From Torymus aiolomorphi (lineage: Eukaryota; Arthropoda; Insecta; Hymenoptera; Torymidae): 64,000 nucleotides of DNA. Below the pieces are notes generated by a model, which saw nothing but the letters and a program-made list of their open reading frames with translations, did not search any database and was not told where the DNA came from. The stretch covers positions 120,392,810-120,456,809 of the forward strand of contig CM070876.1 of NCBI GenBank assembly GCA_036365515.1, read 5' to 3'. The position numbers and the translations under genes are program-made. This document shows, in pieces, positions 36,089-48,439 of this stretch (position 1 is its first letter; each line of letters begins with the position of its first letter).

Positions 36089-36270
36089 GAGGGGATGGTG
36101 GAGGGGAAGGTGGAGGGGACGGTGGAGGGGTCGGTGGAGGGGAGATGGGACGGTAGAGAGGGTGGAGGGGCTGAGCTCGAAAAATAACGTGATTTTTTAA
36201 TGAATTTAACGTTAAAAAGTGGAGGGGACGGTGAAGGGGCAGCAGATAGGTAAGTGGAGGGAACGGTAGT
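36089..36270 (+). repeat. G-rich 12-bp tandem repeat, quadruplex-capable
   Basis: GGTGGAGGGG recurs every 12 bp from about 36097 to 36142, again near 36159, and GTGGAGGG-type copies lie at 36220-36262. Many closely spaced runs of three or four G satisfy a quadruplex motif on the plus strand. Confidence 0.8.
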
Positions 36271-36479
36271 TTTTTTTTGCCGAGAGGAGAAATACAGTGT
36301 CCAAGAATACCACCTAAAACTCCCCTCCTTGCTCGTAGGTTAATTCCAAAACATTTACACAATTCGTATACCACTAACAGACTATTTTCCACTTTTTATG
36401 TCAATAAATAAGATAAGAATAACTAAAAATACATATACTATAAATCGTATAAATTACAATAAACTCAAGACAGGTATCG

Positions 36480-38327
36480 ATTCAATAAATTGGAATGAAT
36501 TGTCACTAATAAATGATTCGAATGGAGCTTAAAATAATCTTATTGATAACATAAAAATATGAATAGGCAAAGCTGAATATACTAAAAAAATTCACAAAAC
36601 TAACAACATGAGATCAAGGAAAAATTGGATAACTAAGGCAATTATGAAATCTTGTAGTACCAAAGAAAAACTATATAAATTATGGGAAAAAGAACCTAAT
36701 AATATTAGAAAAAGAGAATAATCTAAGAATTTTATCAATATCCTGAAGAATATCATAAATAAAGCAAAATAAATTAAAAGTATAAATAAAAAAAGTTGTA
36801 TGATACAAAAAAAATAGAATCTAACATGAATAATCCTAAGAGCATATAGAATGTGCTAAATCAAAAAATTGGAAAAAATCGTAAAAGGAATAATAACATT
36901 AACTATATAATTGATAACAATAAGAAAATATCTGATCCTGAAAATATTGCTAAGCATTTGAAGAAATTTTTTTGTAACATTGGCAAAAGCTAAGTGATAA
37001 GATAAGACTCCCGAAAAATGAGGAAATTAAACACCCGACAATGAACAGTCAAAGTATTTTCTTTGAGCCAACTAACCACCAGGAAATTGAAAATTTAATA
37101 TAGAATATGGAAAACAAAAATGGTGGAATTGATAATATCAACGCCAAAACATTGAAAACACTGGTCGCACATTTAGTAGACCCCCTAGTTCACATTTCAA
37201 ACCTCTGTATAGATAAGGCCATCTAGCCAGATGCTCTGAAAGCAGCAGAAGTTATACCTATACATAAATCAACAGAAAAAACATATCGTCACTAGCTACA
37301 TACCTATATCACTTATTTCAAACCTAGCAAAAATATTAGAAAAATAATACACAAAAGAATAACTAATTTCATCAACAAGTGCGAAATACTTGCCAAAAAT
37401 CAATATGGTTTTAGGAAAAATAGAAGTATAAAAGATGCTCTAGTCCTAATATCAAATATAATATGTGGTAAATTAGACAAAAGTACTCCAATCGTCATAA
37501 CTTTCTTGGATCTCGCCAAAGCTTTTGATACGGCAAATCATCAAATATTACTTCATAAACTATACAATTATGGAATTATTATGTTGGAACCTCTACTTCT
37601 CTTACTATATATCAACGACTTACTACTAGATATGCCTGAAGATACTATAGTTTCATAGGCTGATGATACAACAGTAGTAAAGACAGCCAGAACATGAAAA
37701 GAAGTCGAAACTAAAATGAATGAAACTCTGTATAAAATATCAACATAGCTAGCTCTCAATACTATAAACACGGACAAACAGTTTATATTGAATTTGGTAA
37801 TCAAGTAGATCGCACACTAAAAAATTTAAGCATAAACATACAGGACACAAAAATCAAAAGTGTTGAAAGTACCAAATATTTAGTCATAATTTTCGATAGT
37901 AACAGGAGATGGAACGACCACATCGAATATATATACAACAAAACAAAATATCTCACTGTATTATTTCATATGGAATGATAGCCTGGGGAGGTTAAGAGTA
38001 AAAAATTTTCTCAAAAGAATACAAATTAGATTACTTAAAATAATCAACAAAAACAAATTTACGGTCGATAAAAATCCTATGAACTTAGATCAAATCTTTT
38101 CTTATGAATCGCTGTCTTATCATTTGGAAGACTTAAAGTCAGAATTTATTAACTCCAATAGGAATAAAAGTATACAGATTCCAAGAAGATACTTGACCAT
38201 TAGCATTAAAAACAGTTATATAAAAGCAATAATGCAATTCAATAACCTACTAGATTATTTAAAAACAATTAGTAATAAACACAGAGAAAAAATAAAACTA
38301 AAACAATGGATAAGAGGAAACATCTAA
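36480..38327 (+). pseudogene. decayed Jockey-type LINE: endonuclease-RT linker to C-terminus
   Basis: Plus-strand frames show NWITKAIMKSC, KLYKLWEKEP (about 36625-36700), then KTLKTLVAHLVDPLVHISNLC, KNQYGFRKNRSIKDALVL (about 37395-37445), ITFLDLAKAFDTANHQIL (about 37500-37550) and LLYINDLLL followed by an ADDTTVV active site (37600-37675, with TAG at the Phe/Tyr position). After more breaks, a thumb block and an 82-codon open tail (38079-38327) follow. The order matches Jockey/CR1-type non-LTR polymerases. A deletion appears to join KLYNYGI directly to a position just before LLYINDL. Dead copy. Confidence 0.8.
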
Positions 38328-38689
38328 AACAACAATTCTGAATTAATTGTTCTTATTAGATAGAAAACTAAATATTTTCAGTAAATAGGCATCATTATGG
38401 CTACTAATATTAATAAGATGGATTGTCACCAAGTAAAAAAGCTGTTTTATGAATTATATTGCCAATGACAAGTTTCAGCTCTGGCATCTATGCCAGCAAA
38501 GGCCAGTGAATGTACACCGAGCAGAAGAAAAGTGACTAACAAGTTGCATATCCTGCATTGGAAGTTCTTGGGGAGACAGCATCACTTGATGAAATCTCAT
38601 TAGTCAACCGCACATATGTATGTGCAAACGGTATGTGCATCTTACAACATAATCGTTCGTACCACCGAATATCAAACTATAACTGGAAC
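38328..38689. other. no gene seen
   Basis: Short interval between the LINE tail and the copia gag fragment. It may hold the copia 5' part, but I cannot identify a 5' LTR. Confidence 0.4.
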
Positions 38690-39599
38690 AATATGTAAAA
38701 AATGACCAATGAAGTAGACGACACCATCATTAAAAAAGGAAATAAAATAATCAATACATGGCTTTTCAAATCTGCTACTGATAGTGTTGGAATATACCAG
38801 ATGTCCCATTTTAAAACCACCAGGCAAATATCTCGAAAACTAAGGGAGATGGAAAAAAACTTTTAATACAAAAGTTGTAGGGTTCAGAGGGGCCCAACTG
38901 ATCGTGACCTTGGTTATGACCTTGAGGTCAATGATCAAGTTCATTTGAAGGTCAAATCGATTTTTTCAAATGAGAACCCCCACTTTTGACCTCGTAAATG
39001 GAAAGAGCGGAAAATTTTACGTTCACATATGTCCTTGAGTCAAGGTCATGGTCATGGTCATGGTCATGTTTAAAATCAAAATCAATAAACGCATCAAAAC
39101 ATTCCCATAATTAGGTATACGAGACAAATTGTTAAATACAAAAGTTGTAGAGTTCAGAGGGGCCCAACTGATCGTAACCTTGGTTATGACCTTGACGTCA
39201 ATGATCAAGGTCATTTGAAGGTCAAATCGATTTTTTCAAATGGGAACCCCCACTTTTGACCTCGTAAATGGAAAGAGCGGAAAATTTTACGTTTAGATAT
39301 GTCCTTGAGTCAAGGCCATGGTCATCGTCATGGTCATGTTTAAAATCAAAATCAATCAATGCATCCAAACATTCCCATAATTACGCATACGAGTGTTAAA
39401 TACAGAAGTTGCAGTGTTTGGAGGTGCCCAACTGATCGTGACCTTGACCATGAACTTGAGGTCAAGGATGATGTCGTTTGAAGGTTAAATCAATTTTGTT
39501 TAACGGCAACCCTCACTTTTGACCTCGTAAATAGAAAAACCGAAAAATTCTGATATGACCTTGGGTCAAGGTCATGGTCAAAGTTATGGTCAGTTTCCG

Positions 39600-39788
39600 T
39601 GCAGTTAAGAGCAAAGTCGGAGATGACCCGGTCACCTAAGGCAAGGTCGGAGATTACCCGGCCAGTTAAGGCAAGGTCGGAGATGACCCGGCCAGTTAAG
39701 GCAAGGTCGGAGATGACCTGGCCAGTTAAGGCAAGGTCGGGGATGACCCGGCCAGCTAAGGCAAGGTCGGGGATGATCAGGCCAGCTA
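39600..39788 (+). repeat. 30-bp minisatellite, about six copies
   Basis: The unit GGCCAGTTAAGGCAAGGTCG plus GAGATGACCC repeats about six times with few changes. As 30 is divisible by three it is open in several frames, which explains the ORFs here. Confidence 0.9.
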
Positions 39789-39855
39789 AAAATTCATTGG
39801 AAAATTCCACGTTCATGTGTATTTAGTCATAGGATCCAAGTGTTTCGGTCACCAT

Positions 39856-40870
39856 TTACTGAAGAAGATGCTCAAAAGTTGCACCATTTACTTGTTGACA
39901 ACATTCTATTCTCCTTTTAAAGTTTCTAACAGTATTTAATAATACTTGACGTGGAATACTTAAGCAGATTTGTGTAATCCTTTGAATCATGTCATCTCTT
40001 GTAGTTGGCCTGTTGCGGTAGACTGTAATTTTTAGGAAGCCCCATAAACAAAAATCTGAAGATGTCAGATCTGGAGATCTTGGTGGCCATGCTACGGGAC
40101 CTCCTCTACCAATCCATCGACCGTTAAACCTTTCATTAAGAAAATCTCTAACAATTCTGGCATAATGTGGAGGAGCACCACCTTGTTGTAGCCACATTCT
40201 GGCTCTTGTATGGAGATCAACATTTTCTAGAAAGAGTGGCAGCTCGTCTCTCAGCAACTGTAAATAAGTATGTTGAGTTACGCGACCTTCAAAAAAATAA
40301 GGTCCAATCAGACATCCGTTAATAATACCACACCATACCGTTACATTTCAGCGATGCTGATGATCAACTTCTCGCATCCAATGAGGATTAACAGGAGACC
40401 AGTAGTGGCAATTATGGCGATTCAACATACCAGTACTCTGAAATGTAGCCTCGTCGCTAAAAAGAACATTGTTAAAGAAATTTTCATCATCAGTAATTTG
40501 TTGTGTTGCCCATTGGCAAAATGTTATTCTCCGTCGATAATCTTCCACAGTTAAAGCTTGATTTAGAGTAATGTGGTAAGGATGGTAACGCGCATATCGT
40601 AAATATCTACTGGCCGTAGATCTTGGCATACCCATTGTTAACTCGATTTCGCGTAAACTGACATGAACATTTAAATGTACCATGGCTAGAACAGCAAGAA
40701 AGCGAGGATTATTTTCATAATCGTGTTCATTCAGTGTCCTCCTTCTTCGAACGAAGTTTCCTTGTCGATCGCGCTGTTCAATGTCACGTATTACCAGGAT
40801 GTTGTCGTTGAGGGAACCGAGCACGATACAATCTGCTTGCCTCTCGATAGTTTCGTCGACATTCTCCTAA
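39856..40870 (-). pseudogene. transposase of the 3.2-kb element, DD41D-like
   Basis: Minus-strand frame from about 40870 to 39856 with one in-frame TGA (about 40350). An N-terminal helix-turn-helix region (SLREIELTMGMPRSTASRYL) is followed by FSDEATFQSTG with the first catalytic Asp, then WLQQGGAPPHYARIV, and RSPDLTSSDFCLWGFLK. In the family the second block reads QDGAPPHY; here the codon at 40180-40182 is GGT, so the second Asp has become Gly. Counting from that position to the Asp in SSDF gives 41 intervening residues, which suggests a DD41D-type mariner relative. An acceptor-like TTTTAG precedes the frame. Catalytically dead. Confidence 0.8.
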
Positions 40871-42531
40871 AATAAGAAGAATGTCAACTATTTCATTAGC
40901 AGAATAGTCAGGCATTCTTTTTTAGTTGTAAATGCAATTATTTATCAAAACACACCACAAAAGAAATAATATGTTATTATACTATACAATATTTTAAAAC
41001 GAAAAAGTTTAATTTTCTGTGCCAATATAAGTGTGCTCCATTTGAAAACAATTTGATGTAAACAGTAATAATTATTGACTATTACCGATCAATGCTGAAT
41101 ACTACCGGTCACTATTGGATACAGGTGGTCAACACTTATTAACTTTTGTTATTATTTGATATAAGTGGTTAACCCTGGTAAATATTGATAATAGTAGAAA
41201 TAGTAAAATTTTCCGCTCTTTCCATTTACGAGGTCAAAAATAGGGGTTCCCATTTGAAAAAATCGATTGGACCTTCAAATGACCTTGATCATTGACCTCA
41301 AGGTCATAACCAAGGTCACGATCAGTTGGGCCGCTCCAAACCCTACAACTTCTGTATTTAACACTCGTATGCGTAATTATGGGAATGTTTGGATGCGTTG
41401 ATTGATTTTGATTTTAAACATGACCATGACCATGGCCTTGACTCAAGGACATATCTGAACGTAAAATTTTCCGCTCTTTCCAGTTACGAGGTCAAAAATG
41501 GGGGTTCCCATTTGAAAAAATCGATTTGACCTTCAAATGACCTTGATTATTGACCACAAAGTCATAACCAAGGTTACGATCAGTTGGGCCCCTCTGAACC
41601 CTACAACTTTTGTATTTAACAATTTGTCTCGTATGCCTAATTATGGGAATGTTTTGATGCGTTGATTGATTTTGATTTTAAACATGACCATGACCATGAC
41701 CATGACCTTGACTCAAGGACATATCGGAACTTAAAATTTTCCGCTCTTTCCATTTACGAGGTCAAAAGTGGGGGTTCCCATTTGAAAAAATCGATTTGAC
41801 CTTCAAATGACCTTGTTCATTGACCTCAAGGTCATAACCAAGATCACGGTCAGTTGGGCCCCTCTGAACCCTACAACTTTTGTATTAAAAGTTTTTTTCC
41901 ATCTCCCTTAGTTTTCGAGATATTTGCCTGGTGGTTTTAAAATGGGACACCCGGTATACGAATAAATCTACAGCTTTACAAATTTTGTGCAGAGGAAAAA
42001 TTGATGAAATTAAGCTAAAGGACTATGACACAGTAGAAGAATTTTTCATATATTTTGAAAAAGCAGTGAATGAATTCAAATCAGCTGGAGGAAATATAGA
42101 TGAGTCCGAAAAGATGACATATTTGTTAAAAACATTACCACCTAATTACAGTTATATCGGGGACTTTATTGATGTGATACCCGAAGATCAAAGAACAGTA
42201 GATTACTTAAAATCTAAAATCAAGGAGAAAAATATGAACAGAAATCAAAATGAAAAGAAAAATGTTAGCACTTTCAATGCCAAAACTAATAAGGAATGTT
42301 TTGTTTGTAGAAAACCTGGATATTTCAAAAAGGACTGTTGGCAGGCAGGGTCCAATAATCAACAAGAACATCGATACCAACAGAGTCATCAGCGAGGCGT
42401 CAACCGAGAAGGGTGTTACAGAGGTCGTGGCCGAGGAAGAGGTCATCATCAGAATCAATCAAGAGGAAGAGGTCACCACGAAGACAATTCCAGAGGAGCT
42501 TAAACATGGGCCACACTAGTTTAGTTCCCAA

Positions 42532-45500
42532 GTGAACAAGTGTAGTGAAACAAGTGAAAATCCAAACGAAATGAAATGGTTATTAGATAGTGGTTGCTCG
42601 GACCATATTGTAAACGATTGTAAATTCTTCGAAAAATATGTAAACTTAGAAAATCATGTATATGTAGAATTACCTGATGGTAAAATTTTGGAAGCCACCA
42701 AAATTGGCAATGTAAAAACCTATTTTAAAACATATGGTAACGAAAATGAAATTGATATAAAAAATGTATACTATGTAAAAGATATAGGAAAAAACATATT
42801 AAGCTTTTCCAGAATAACATAAAATAACTGTACTATTGCAGCGAAAAATAGTAACGCAAAAATATTTGATCAAAATAAAAAATTATTAGCTGTTGCATAT
42901 CAAGATCACAACCTATATAAAATGAAAAGTTATGTAAAAAAGAATCAAAGTAAAATTTATACTAATGTCACAAAATTAACTGAAAAAGAGAAATGGCATA
43001 GGGCATTAGGCCATGTGAATTTCCAATATTTAAAAATACTAATAAAAAATAAATTATTAGATGGTTTGCCGGAAAAAATAGAAAGCACACATATGAAATG
43101 TGAAAATTGCATAGAAAGTAAAATGTCAAATGATCCGTTTGAAAACAATAGAACTAGAGCAACTGAAACTCTAGAATTGAGCCATACTTATTTGAACGGA
43201 CCACATAACACCTTGGGTTATGGTGGTGAAAAATATTTTTTAACGTTTATCGATGATTACAGTAAATGTGCCAGAATTTATTGCATTAAAAATAAATCAG
43301 AAACTGCGAGTTGTTTCATCGACTATGTTAACTTAGTTGAAAATCAGTTTAATAAAAGAGTCAAAAAGTTAAGATGCGATAATGGAAAAGAATATTTGAA
43401 CAAAGAAACTTATAATTTTATAAGACAAAAAGGCATACAATTATTACCATGTCCACCATATGTAAATGAATTAAACGGCGTAGCCGAAAGGTATAATAGA
43501 ACTGCTATGGACATTGGCATATGCTTATTAAAAGAAGCTAGAATACATAGGAGGTATTGGCCAGAAATAATGAATCCAGTAGCGTATTTAAAAAGCAGAA
43601 CAATTGCTAATACTGTAGAAAATAAAACACCTAATGAAATATTTTTCAGTAGAAAACCTAATGTAAAACATTTGAAAATTTATGGAAGTAGAGTCTTTGT
43701 AAGAATACCTGAAGTAAAAAGACAAAGTAAATGGGATGATAAAGCTCAATTAGGAGTATAAGTTGGTTACACAAATAATGTATATAGCGTGTTAATAAAT
43801 GGTAAAGTAAGAGATGTTAGACATCTAACAGTCGTTGAAGAAAGCACTAAATTGATTTGTTTAGAAAAAATTGATGATGAGAAAGATAGAGTAAATTATC
43901 AGAGTGAGTCTGAAATTGAAAATGATGTTGATGAAAACGAAACAAATCTATTATCTTCTATTCTGACTTTCGAGTCAACTAGAGATAAAAAAACAAGTCT
44001 TGAAAATGTTGAATATGAAAACAATGAAAATTTTGAGTATGAAAATGAAAATAAAAGTAATGAAAATTTAACAATTCCAAGAAAATCTAATAGAAAGAAA
44101 AGTCCAGTAACACGATACGGAAATCCTGTAACTCACTGTATCTATGTAAACTATGTGAATACAAATGTACCAAATACATTTGAGGAGGCGATAAAGTGTA
44201 ATGAATATAAAGAATGGCAGAAAGAGATGGACTCAGAGATAAAAAGTTTAGAGAAAAATGATACATGGCAAATTGTTGATAAACCCAAAGGTAAAAACAT
44301 AATTGATGTTAAGTGGATTTATAAAAGGAAAAGTGATAATACATATAAAGCACGACTAGTTGTTAGAGGCTTTCAACAAAAAGAATATATTGAAAATGTT
44401 TATCCACCAGTAGGAAAAATGCAAACTTTGAAAATTTTATTGTCACATTGTTGTAAAAACAATTTATACATAGAGCAAATGGACGTTGAAACTACATGTA
44501 AAATCTGAAGTAAATGTTAATGAGCCTAAAGGCTATGAAACAGGTGAAAATAAAGTCTATAAATTAAAAAGGGCACTTTATGGTTTAAGGGAAAGTCCAA
44601 GAGCTTGGTATGATTGTTTTCACAAATTTATAGAAAAGTTGAATTTTGTAAGAAGTAATTAAGATTATTGTCTATATGTAAATAACACAAACAAAGATCC
44701 AATATACATACTAGTTTTTGTAGATTATCTTTTAATATGTTGCAAAAGTAAAAATATGATAGACGAAATTAAAGAAAGTTCAATGAAAAGATTTTGAATG
44801 AAAGAATTAGGAAAAGTTGGAAACTATATTGGCATTGATATTGATTATAGTAAAGATAGAATTAAAATGACCTTAAGTCAGACAAAGTACATTGAATCTT
44901 TGGCTGTAAAATACAACTTAGAAAACGCAAAATTATATGACACTCCTATGGAAGCAAATTTGAAATTAAAACAAGCAAGCGAAATTGACGAGTGTATAAA
45001 GTATAGAAATTTGATTGGTGAATTGCTGTACATAAGTACAGGCACAAGGTCAGATATAACATATCCTGTAAATTACTTAAGTCGATACCAAAGCTGCTAT
45101 GATGCAACGCACTACAAATATGCGATGAGAATATTGAAGTATTTATATAAAACTAAAGAATTAAACTTGACCTATTATGATAATTTGAAATATGAGACGT
45201 TAGATTGTATGGTAGATTCTGATTATGCAGGTGATAATATCGATAGAAAATCTACAACAGGATTTATAATTAGACTTTATGGAAATTTAATATTTTGGAA
45301 AACACATAAACAAAATAATGTAACCAAATGCTCAACTTTTGCTGAGTATACTGCAATGTCAGAAACAGTAACTGAAATATTATTTATTAGAAACTTATTA
45401 ATTGAATCATTTGATGTAAAATTTGAAAAACCTATAAAATTGTATGAAGATAATTCAGGTGCAGTTGCAATTGCAAAGTATGGAAATTTTACTAAGAACT

Positions 45501-45667
45501 CAAAGCACATTGGAGTGCAATACCATTACATAAATGAAAACTACGAGAACGGAATAATAGACATTGTAAAAATTGATACAAGTTTGAATTTAGCAGATAT
45601 GTTGACAAAGAGTCTTGACAAGACAAAATTTGTGAAAATTAGAAACGCATTAAAATTGATTGTATAA
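42532..45667 (+). pseudogene. copia pol: protease, integrase, reverse transcriptase, RNase H
   Basis: Domains in copia order. Protease has WLLDSGCSDHIV (42576). Integrase has a zinc finger (HRALGHVNFQYLK, CENCIESK), KYFLTFIDDYSK, LRCDNGKEYL and NGVAERYNRTA. RT has MDSEIKSLEKNDTWQIV, KARLVVRGF, ALYGLRESPRAWYDC. RNase H has DSDYAGDNIDRKSTTGFI, FAEYTAMSE and YEDNSGAVAIA. Lesions: in-frame TAA at 42820 and 43759, a deletion/frameshift near 44495, TAA at 44660, TGA at 44795. The first integrase Asp is Tyr (43189-43191), and the RT active site reads FVDYLL (Asp to Tyr at 44726-44728). Despite the stops, the sequence is otherwise well preserved, so decay is fairly recent. Confidence 0.92.
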
Positions 45668-45885
45668 GACAAAAGTTTAACTAAGATAAAAAGATTGTAA
45701 AAAGTTCAGGATTGTAGATTTAAGGAGGCGTTTTGGAATATATGTAAATGGTACGCTTCTGAACATAGTTACATGCATGAGAGAGTGTGTGTGAGAGTAC
45801 CGAGAGCGCCGACAGCGCATGCAAAGCTAGTCGCCACGAGAAACCCATGTGAGTCAGACGCGTGCTTACCAATGTAATATCGGTA
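45668..45885 (+). repeat. probable start of the copia 3' LTR
   Basis: The purine tract AAGGAGGCG (45721-45729) is followed by TTTTGGAATATATG, which resembles the TGTTGGAATATA start common to copia-type LTRs. The right end is unclear because the minisatellite follows. Confidence 0.45.
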
Positions 45886-46365
45886 TCCGACACGAAGAAT
45901 CACATCGTTCAAAACGATTGACGAAAACGCACACCACTCAAAGTGGCTGACGAAGAGTCACATCGCTCGCTAGCTTTGTCGAAGAACAACACCGTTCACG
46001 CAACTGTGACGAAGAAGCACGCCGCTCGCGCAGCTGTGACGAAAAAGCACACCGTTCGTGCAGCTGTGACGAAGAAGCACACCGTTCGCGAAGCTGTGAC
46101 GAAGAATCACACCGCTCGCGGGAGCTTTGTCGAAAAACAGCACCGTTCGCGCAGCTGTGACGAAGAAGCACACCGTTCGCGAAGCTGTGACGAAGACTCA
46201 CACCGCTCACGGGAGCTTTGTTGAAAAACAGCACGGTTCGCGCAGCGATGACGAAGAATAACACCGTTTGCTGAGATCTGATGAAGAGTCACACCGCTCG
46301 CGGGAACTTTGTCTAAAAACCATACCGTTCGCGCGGCTGTGACGAAGAATAACACCGTTAATCTT
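45886..46365 (+). repeat. 30-bp minisatellite array A
   Basis: The unit GACGAAGAAGCACACCGTTC plus GCGCAGCTGT repeats about 15 times, with a higher-order pattern of three variants. One variant reads CTTTGTCGAAAAACAGCACC. It is preceded by ATATCGGTATCCGACACGAA. ORFs on both strands are artefacts of the 30-bp period. Confidence 0.92.
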
Positions 46366-46400
46366 ATTAAACATAAGAATAATTATTAAAAATAATTTAA

Positions 46401-46926
46401 CACTCTAAACCCTAAAGAGTAAAATCAGGATCGCCAAAGAGTAAATTTAGCGATTTACTCTTTACGATTAGAGTAAACAATTGATTTTATACTTTTAAAG
46501 TGGCAATATTTAACTTCTACTCTTTAAATGTTGTAAGTTGAGAATAGTACATTACGACACGGGTGCGGAAGGTGATTATTAATTTAATCCGTGGGACGGT
46601 TTTCTCCTAAGCGGAGCGAGGGTGAAAAGTCGCATGTGCTGAATAATCAGTTACGCGCCAGTTTCGTATAGTATTTTGTAGCACGAGAGCCAGAAATTGG
46701 AATTTTCCATTTTGTGGTTAGAGTGCTATAAGAGTACATTTTTACTCTTTGTAAAGAGCAAAGTTAGTATTTTACTCTTTATAAAAGGTAATTTTTTCCT
46801 TTTAATTTTTTTCAAAGTATAAAATGGAATTATTACTATTTACGAAAGTAAAAAGATACTTTCAAAGAGTAAATTGCGAAATTTACTCTTTGACGATCCT
46901 GATTTTACTCTTTTGGGCTTACAGTG
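46401..46926. mobile_element. 526-bp MITE with about 65-bp inverted ends
   Basis: The left end CACTCTAAACCCTAAAGAGT and following AAAATCAGGATCG are inverted at the right, where the complement reads CACTGTAAGCCCAAAAGAGT. TAA occurs directly outside both ends (46398-46400, 46927-46929), a possible 3-bp target duplication. The interior is partly GC-rich and noncoding. Confidence 0.8.
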
Positions 46927-48439
46927 TAATAATTATTTTTATTAAAAATAACATCATTATTTTTAATAACAATTATTATGTAACGATCATGTATAAAATA
47001 ATTAATACCAAACAAACGTTATCAATTAATAAATAATTTTTTCTCTGTTAAATCAGGGATTTCAAAATTTAACTTCATAAATAAGAAAAAAAAATTACAT
47101 CGCAGGCCAAATCTCATCTAGCAATTTCTTTCAATTAAATAATTTTTTTGTAAAAATTATTATGAGTTCATTGTACAGCTCTGCTTTAAAAAATATTATG
47201 CAAACTCAGCTGTGAATTCAGCTGCAAACTCAGCTGCGAAATCAGCTGCGAAATGCGGCCAAATTCGCAGCAGATTTTTTAAAGCAGGGAGGTGTTATCT
47301 TTTACTTTGAAGTATTCGATAACTTAGAAAAGTACATTCATTTTAACAAATTAAATTTTGTTTACAGTTATTACAATAATGTTCAAGTGGCATGAATAAT
47401 ACTGAAAAATAATAACTGTTTTTTTAATTTAGAAAATGTTTTCAATTGTCGTAAGTATCTTAGAGTGATTTCACGTATAAATTAATTGAAATATCTTCTT
47501 GCATGTAAAAAATGATACGAAAATAATAAATTCATTCAAATTATAATATATAAAAATACAAGCAAATATATCATATTCTCTAATATTTTGGTGGCCTGAG
47601 CAGTCTGCTACAGCCGACGTCAGGTGCGTTGTTGATCAACTGCAATAAAAACAATTTAAAAAAGAATTTTGTGAGTAACTTTCATTTGATAAAGTAATTC
47701 TTCATTAAAATCGAAAATATCTTTTCATAGATTTACTTGAAATATATTCAAGTAATCATAACAAAAATTTCAGCTTGATTAATACAAAAATGAGGCATAA
47801 GGAACATTTTAAAGTTAAAAAAGAGTTAGTATGAGAAAAATGAGCTTAAAGATTATTATTAACATTTCGAGGATAGGAAATAATTTACTGTTGAAGATGA
47901 AAAAGTCATGAAAGATTCGTTATTTCCAAGTAAAAAGTATTTTTTCTTCTAAATTGTTCAAAAAATGATGAAAAAAGGTTTTATTCAATAAAAAGAAAAA
48001 GTTATTTTTTGACCATTTACGACCGTACTCTTCTCTTAAAAAGTATAAAAAGCGTAGAAGTATAATGTAATATTAATGAGTAAAATGAAAAAAATAGAGT
48101 TTTCTTATTGAAAAACACATAAAAATGTGTTTAATGACTCTAACATTTATTTTTCATGAAGATTCATAGAATACTTTAACAACAATAGTACATGAGAAAA
48201 AAATTATAGAATTTTAGTTTAATTTATTTAATTTTACAGTAAAACATATAGAGCATTCAAGAATTGTACAGTTAATATTACTTATTTAGCGATATAAACG
48301 TTTAGAATTTAGTAACTATATAATTCTCATATTGTTTGTCCTGGCAACCACAGAAATATACATCACCCATTGATATTACCTGAAGCGTTCGCACCTTTTT
48401 ATGTCGAACTTCGAAGCTATTGTCTGCGAGCTCGAAGTA
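46927..48439. other. no gene seen; one small hairpin element
   Basis: AT-rich. At 47180-47290 there is a 107-bp unit with inverted ends (CTGCTTTAAAAAAT and its complement) containing four CTCAGCTG-like blocks. Nothing else assignable. Confidence 0.5.

Larger units (their letters stand above)
38799..41962. mobile_element. 3.2-kb mariner-superfamily element with long internally repeated TIRs
   Basis: The ends are inverted: CCAGATGTCCCATTTTAAAA at the left against the complement of TTTTAAAATGGGACACCCGG at the right, flanked by TA. Each arm holds about three direct copies of a 265-bp unit (starting ACAAAAGTTGTAGGGTTCAG and including GACCTTGAGGTCA and AAATGGAAAGAGCGGAAAAT): left 38870-39600, right 41210-41890 inverted. 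The transposase lies between on the minus strand. The element interrupts copia gag, so it is younger than that copia copy. Confidence 0.85.
38700..42505 (+). pseudogene. copia gag split by a mariner-superfamily insertion
   Basis: The left part (38703-38798) reads MTNEVDDTIIKKGNKIINTW, similar in pattern to the NEVDD block of copia gag. After the 3.2-kb insertion it resumes at 41962 with KSTALQILCRGKIDEIKL, DTVEEFFIYFEKAVNEF and MTYLLKTLPPNYSY. The CCHC zinc knuckle (CFVCRKPGYFKKDC, about 42295-42335) has Tyr in place of the His ligand. An Arg/Gly-rich tail (RGRGRGRGHH) follows to 42505. The first codons of the right open frame come from the inserted element's end, a coincidence. Confidence 0.75.

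Noticed and set aside
39599..39826. ORFs over the 30-bp minisatellite
   Set aside because: Product of a repeat unit divisible by three.
45938..46355. ORFs and a CRISPR-like pattern in the 30-bp array (also 48302-48938)
   Set aside because: Repeats are contiguous with no unique spacers, and open frames follow from the 30-bp period. A minisatellite, not CRISPR.
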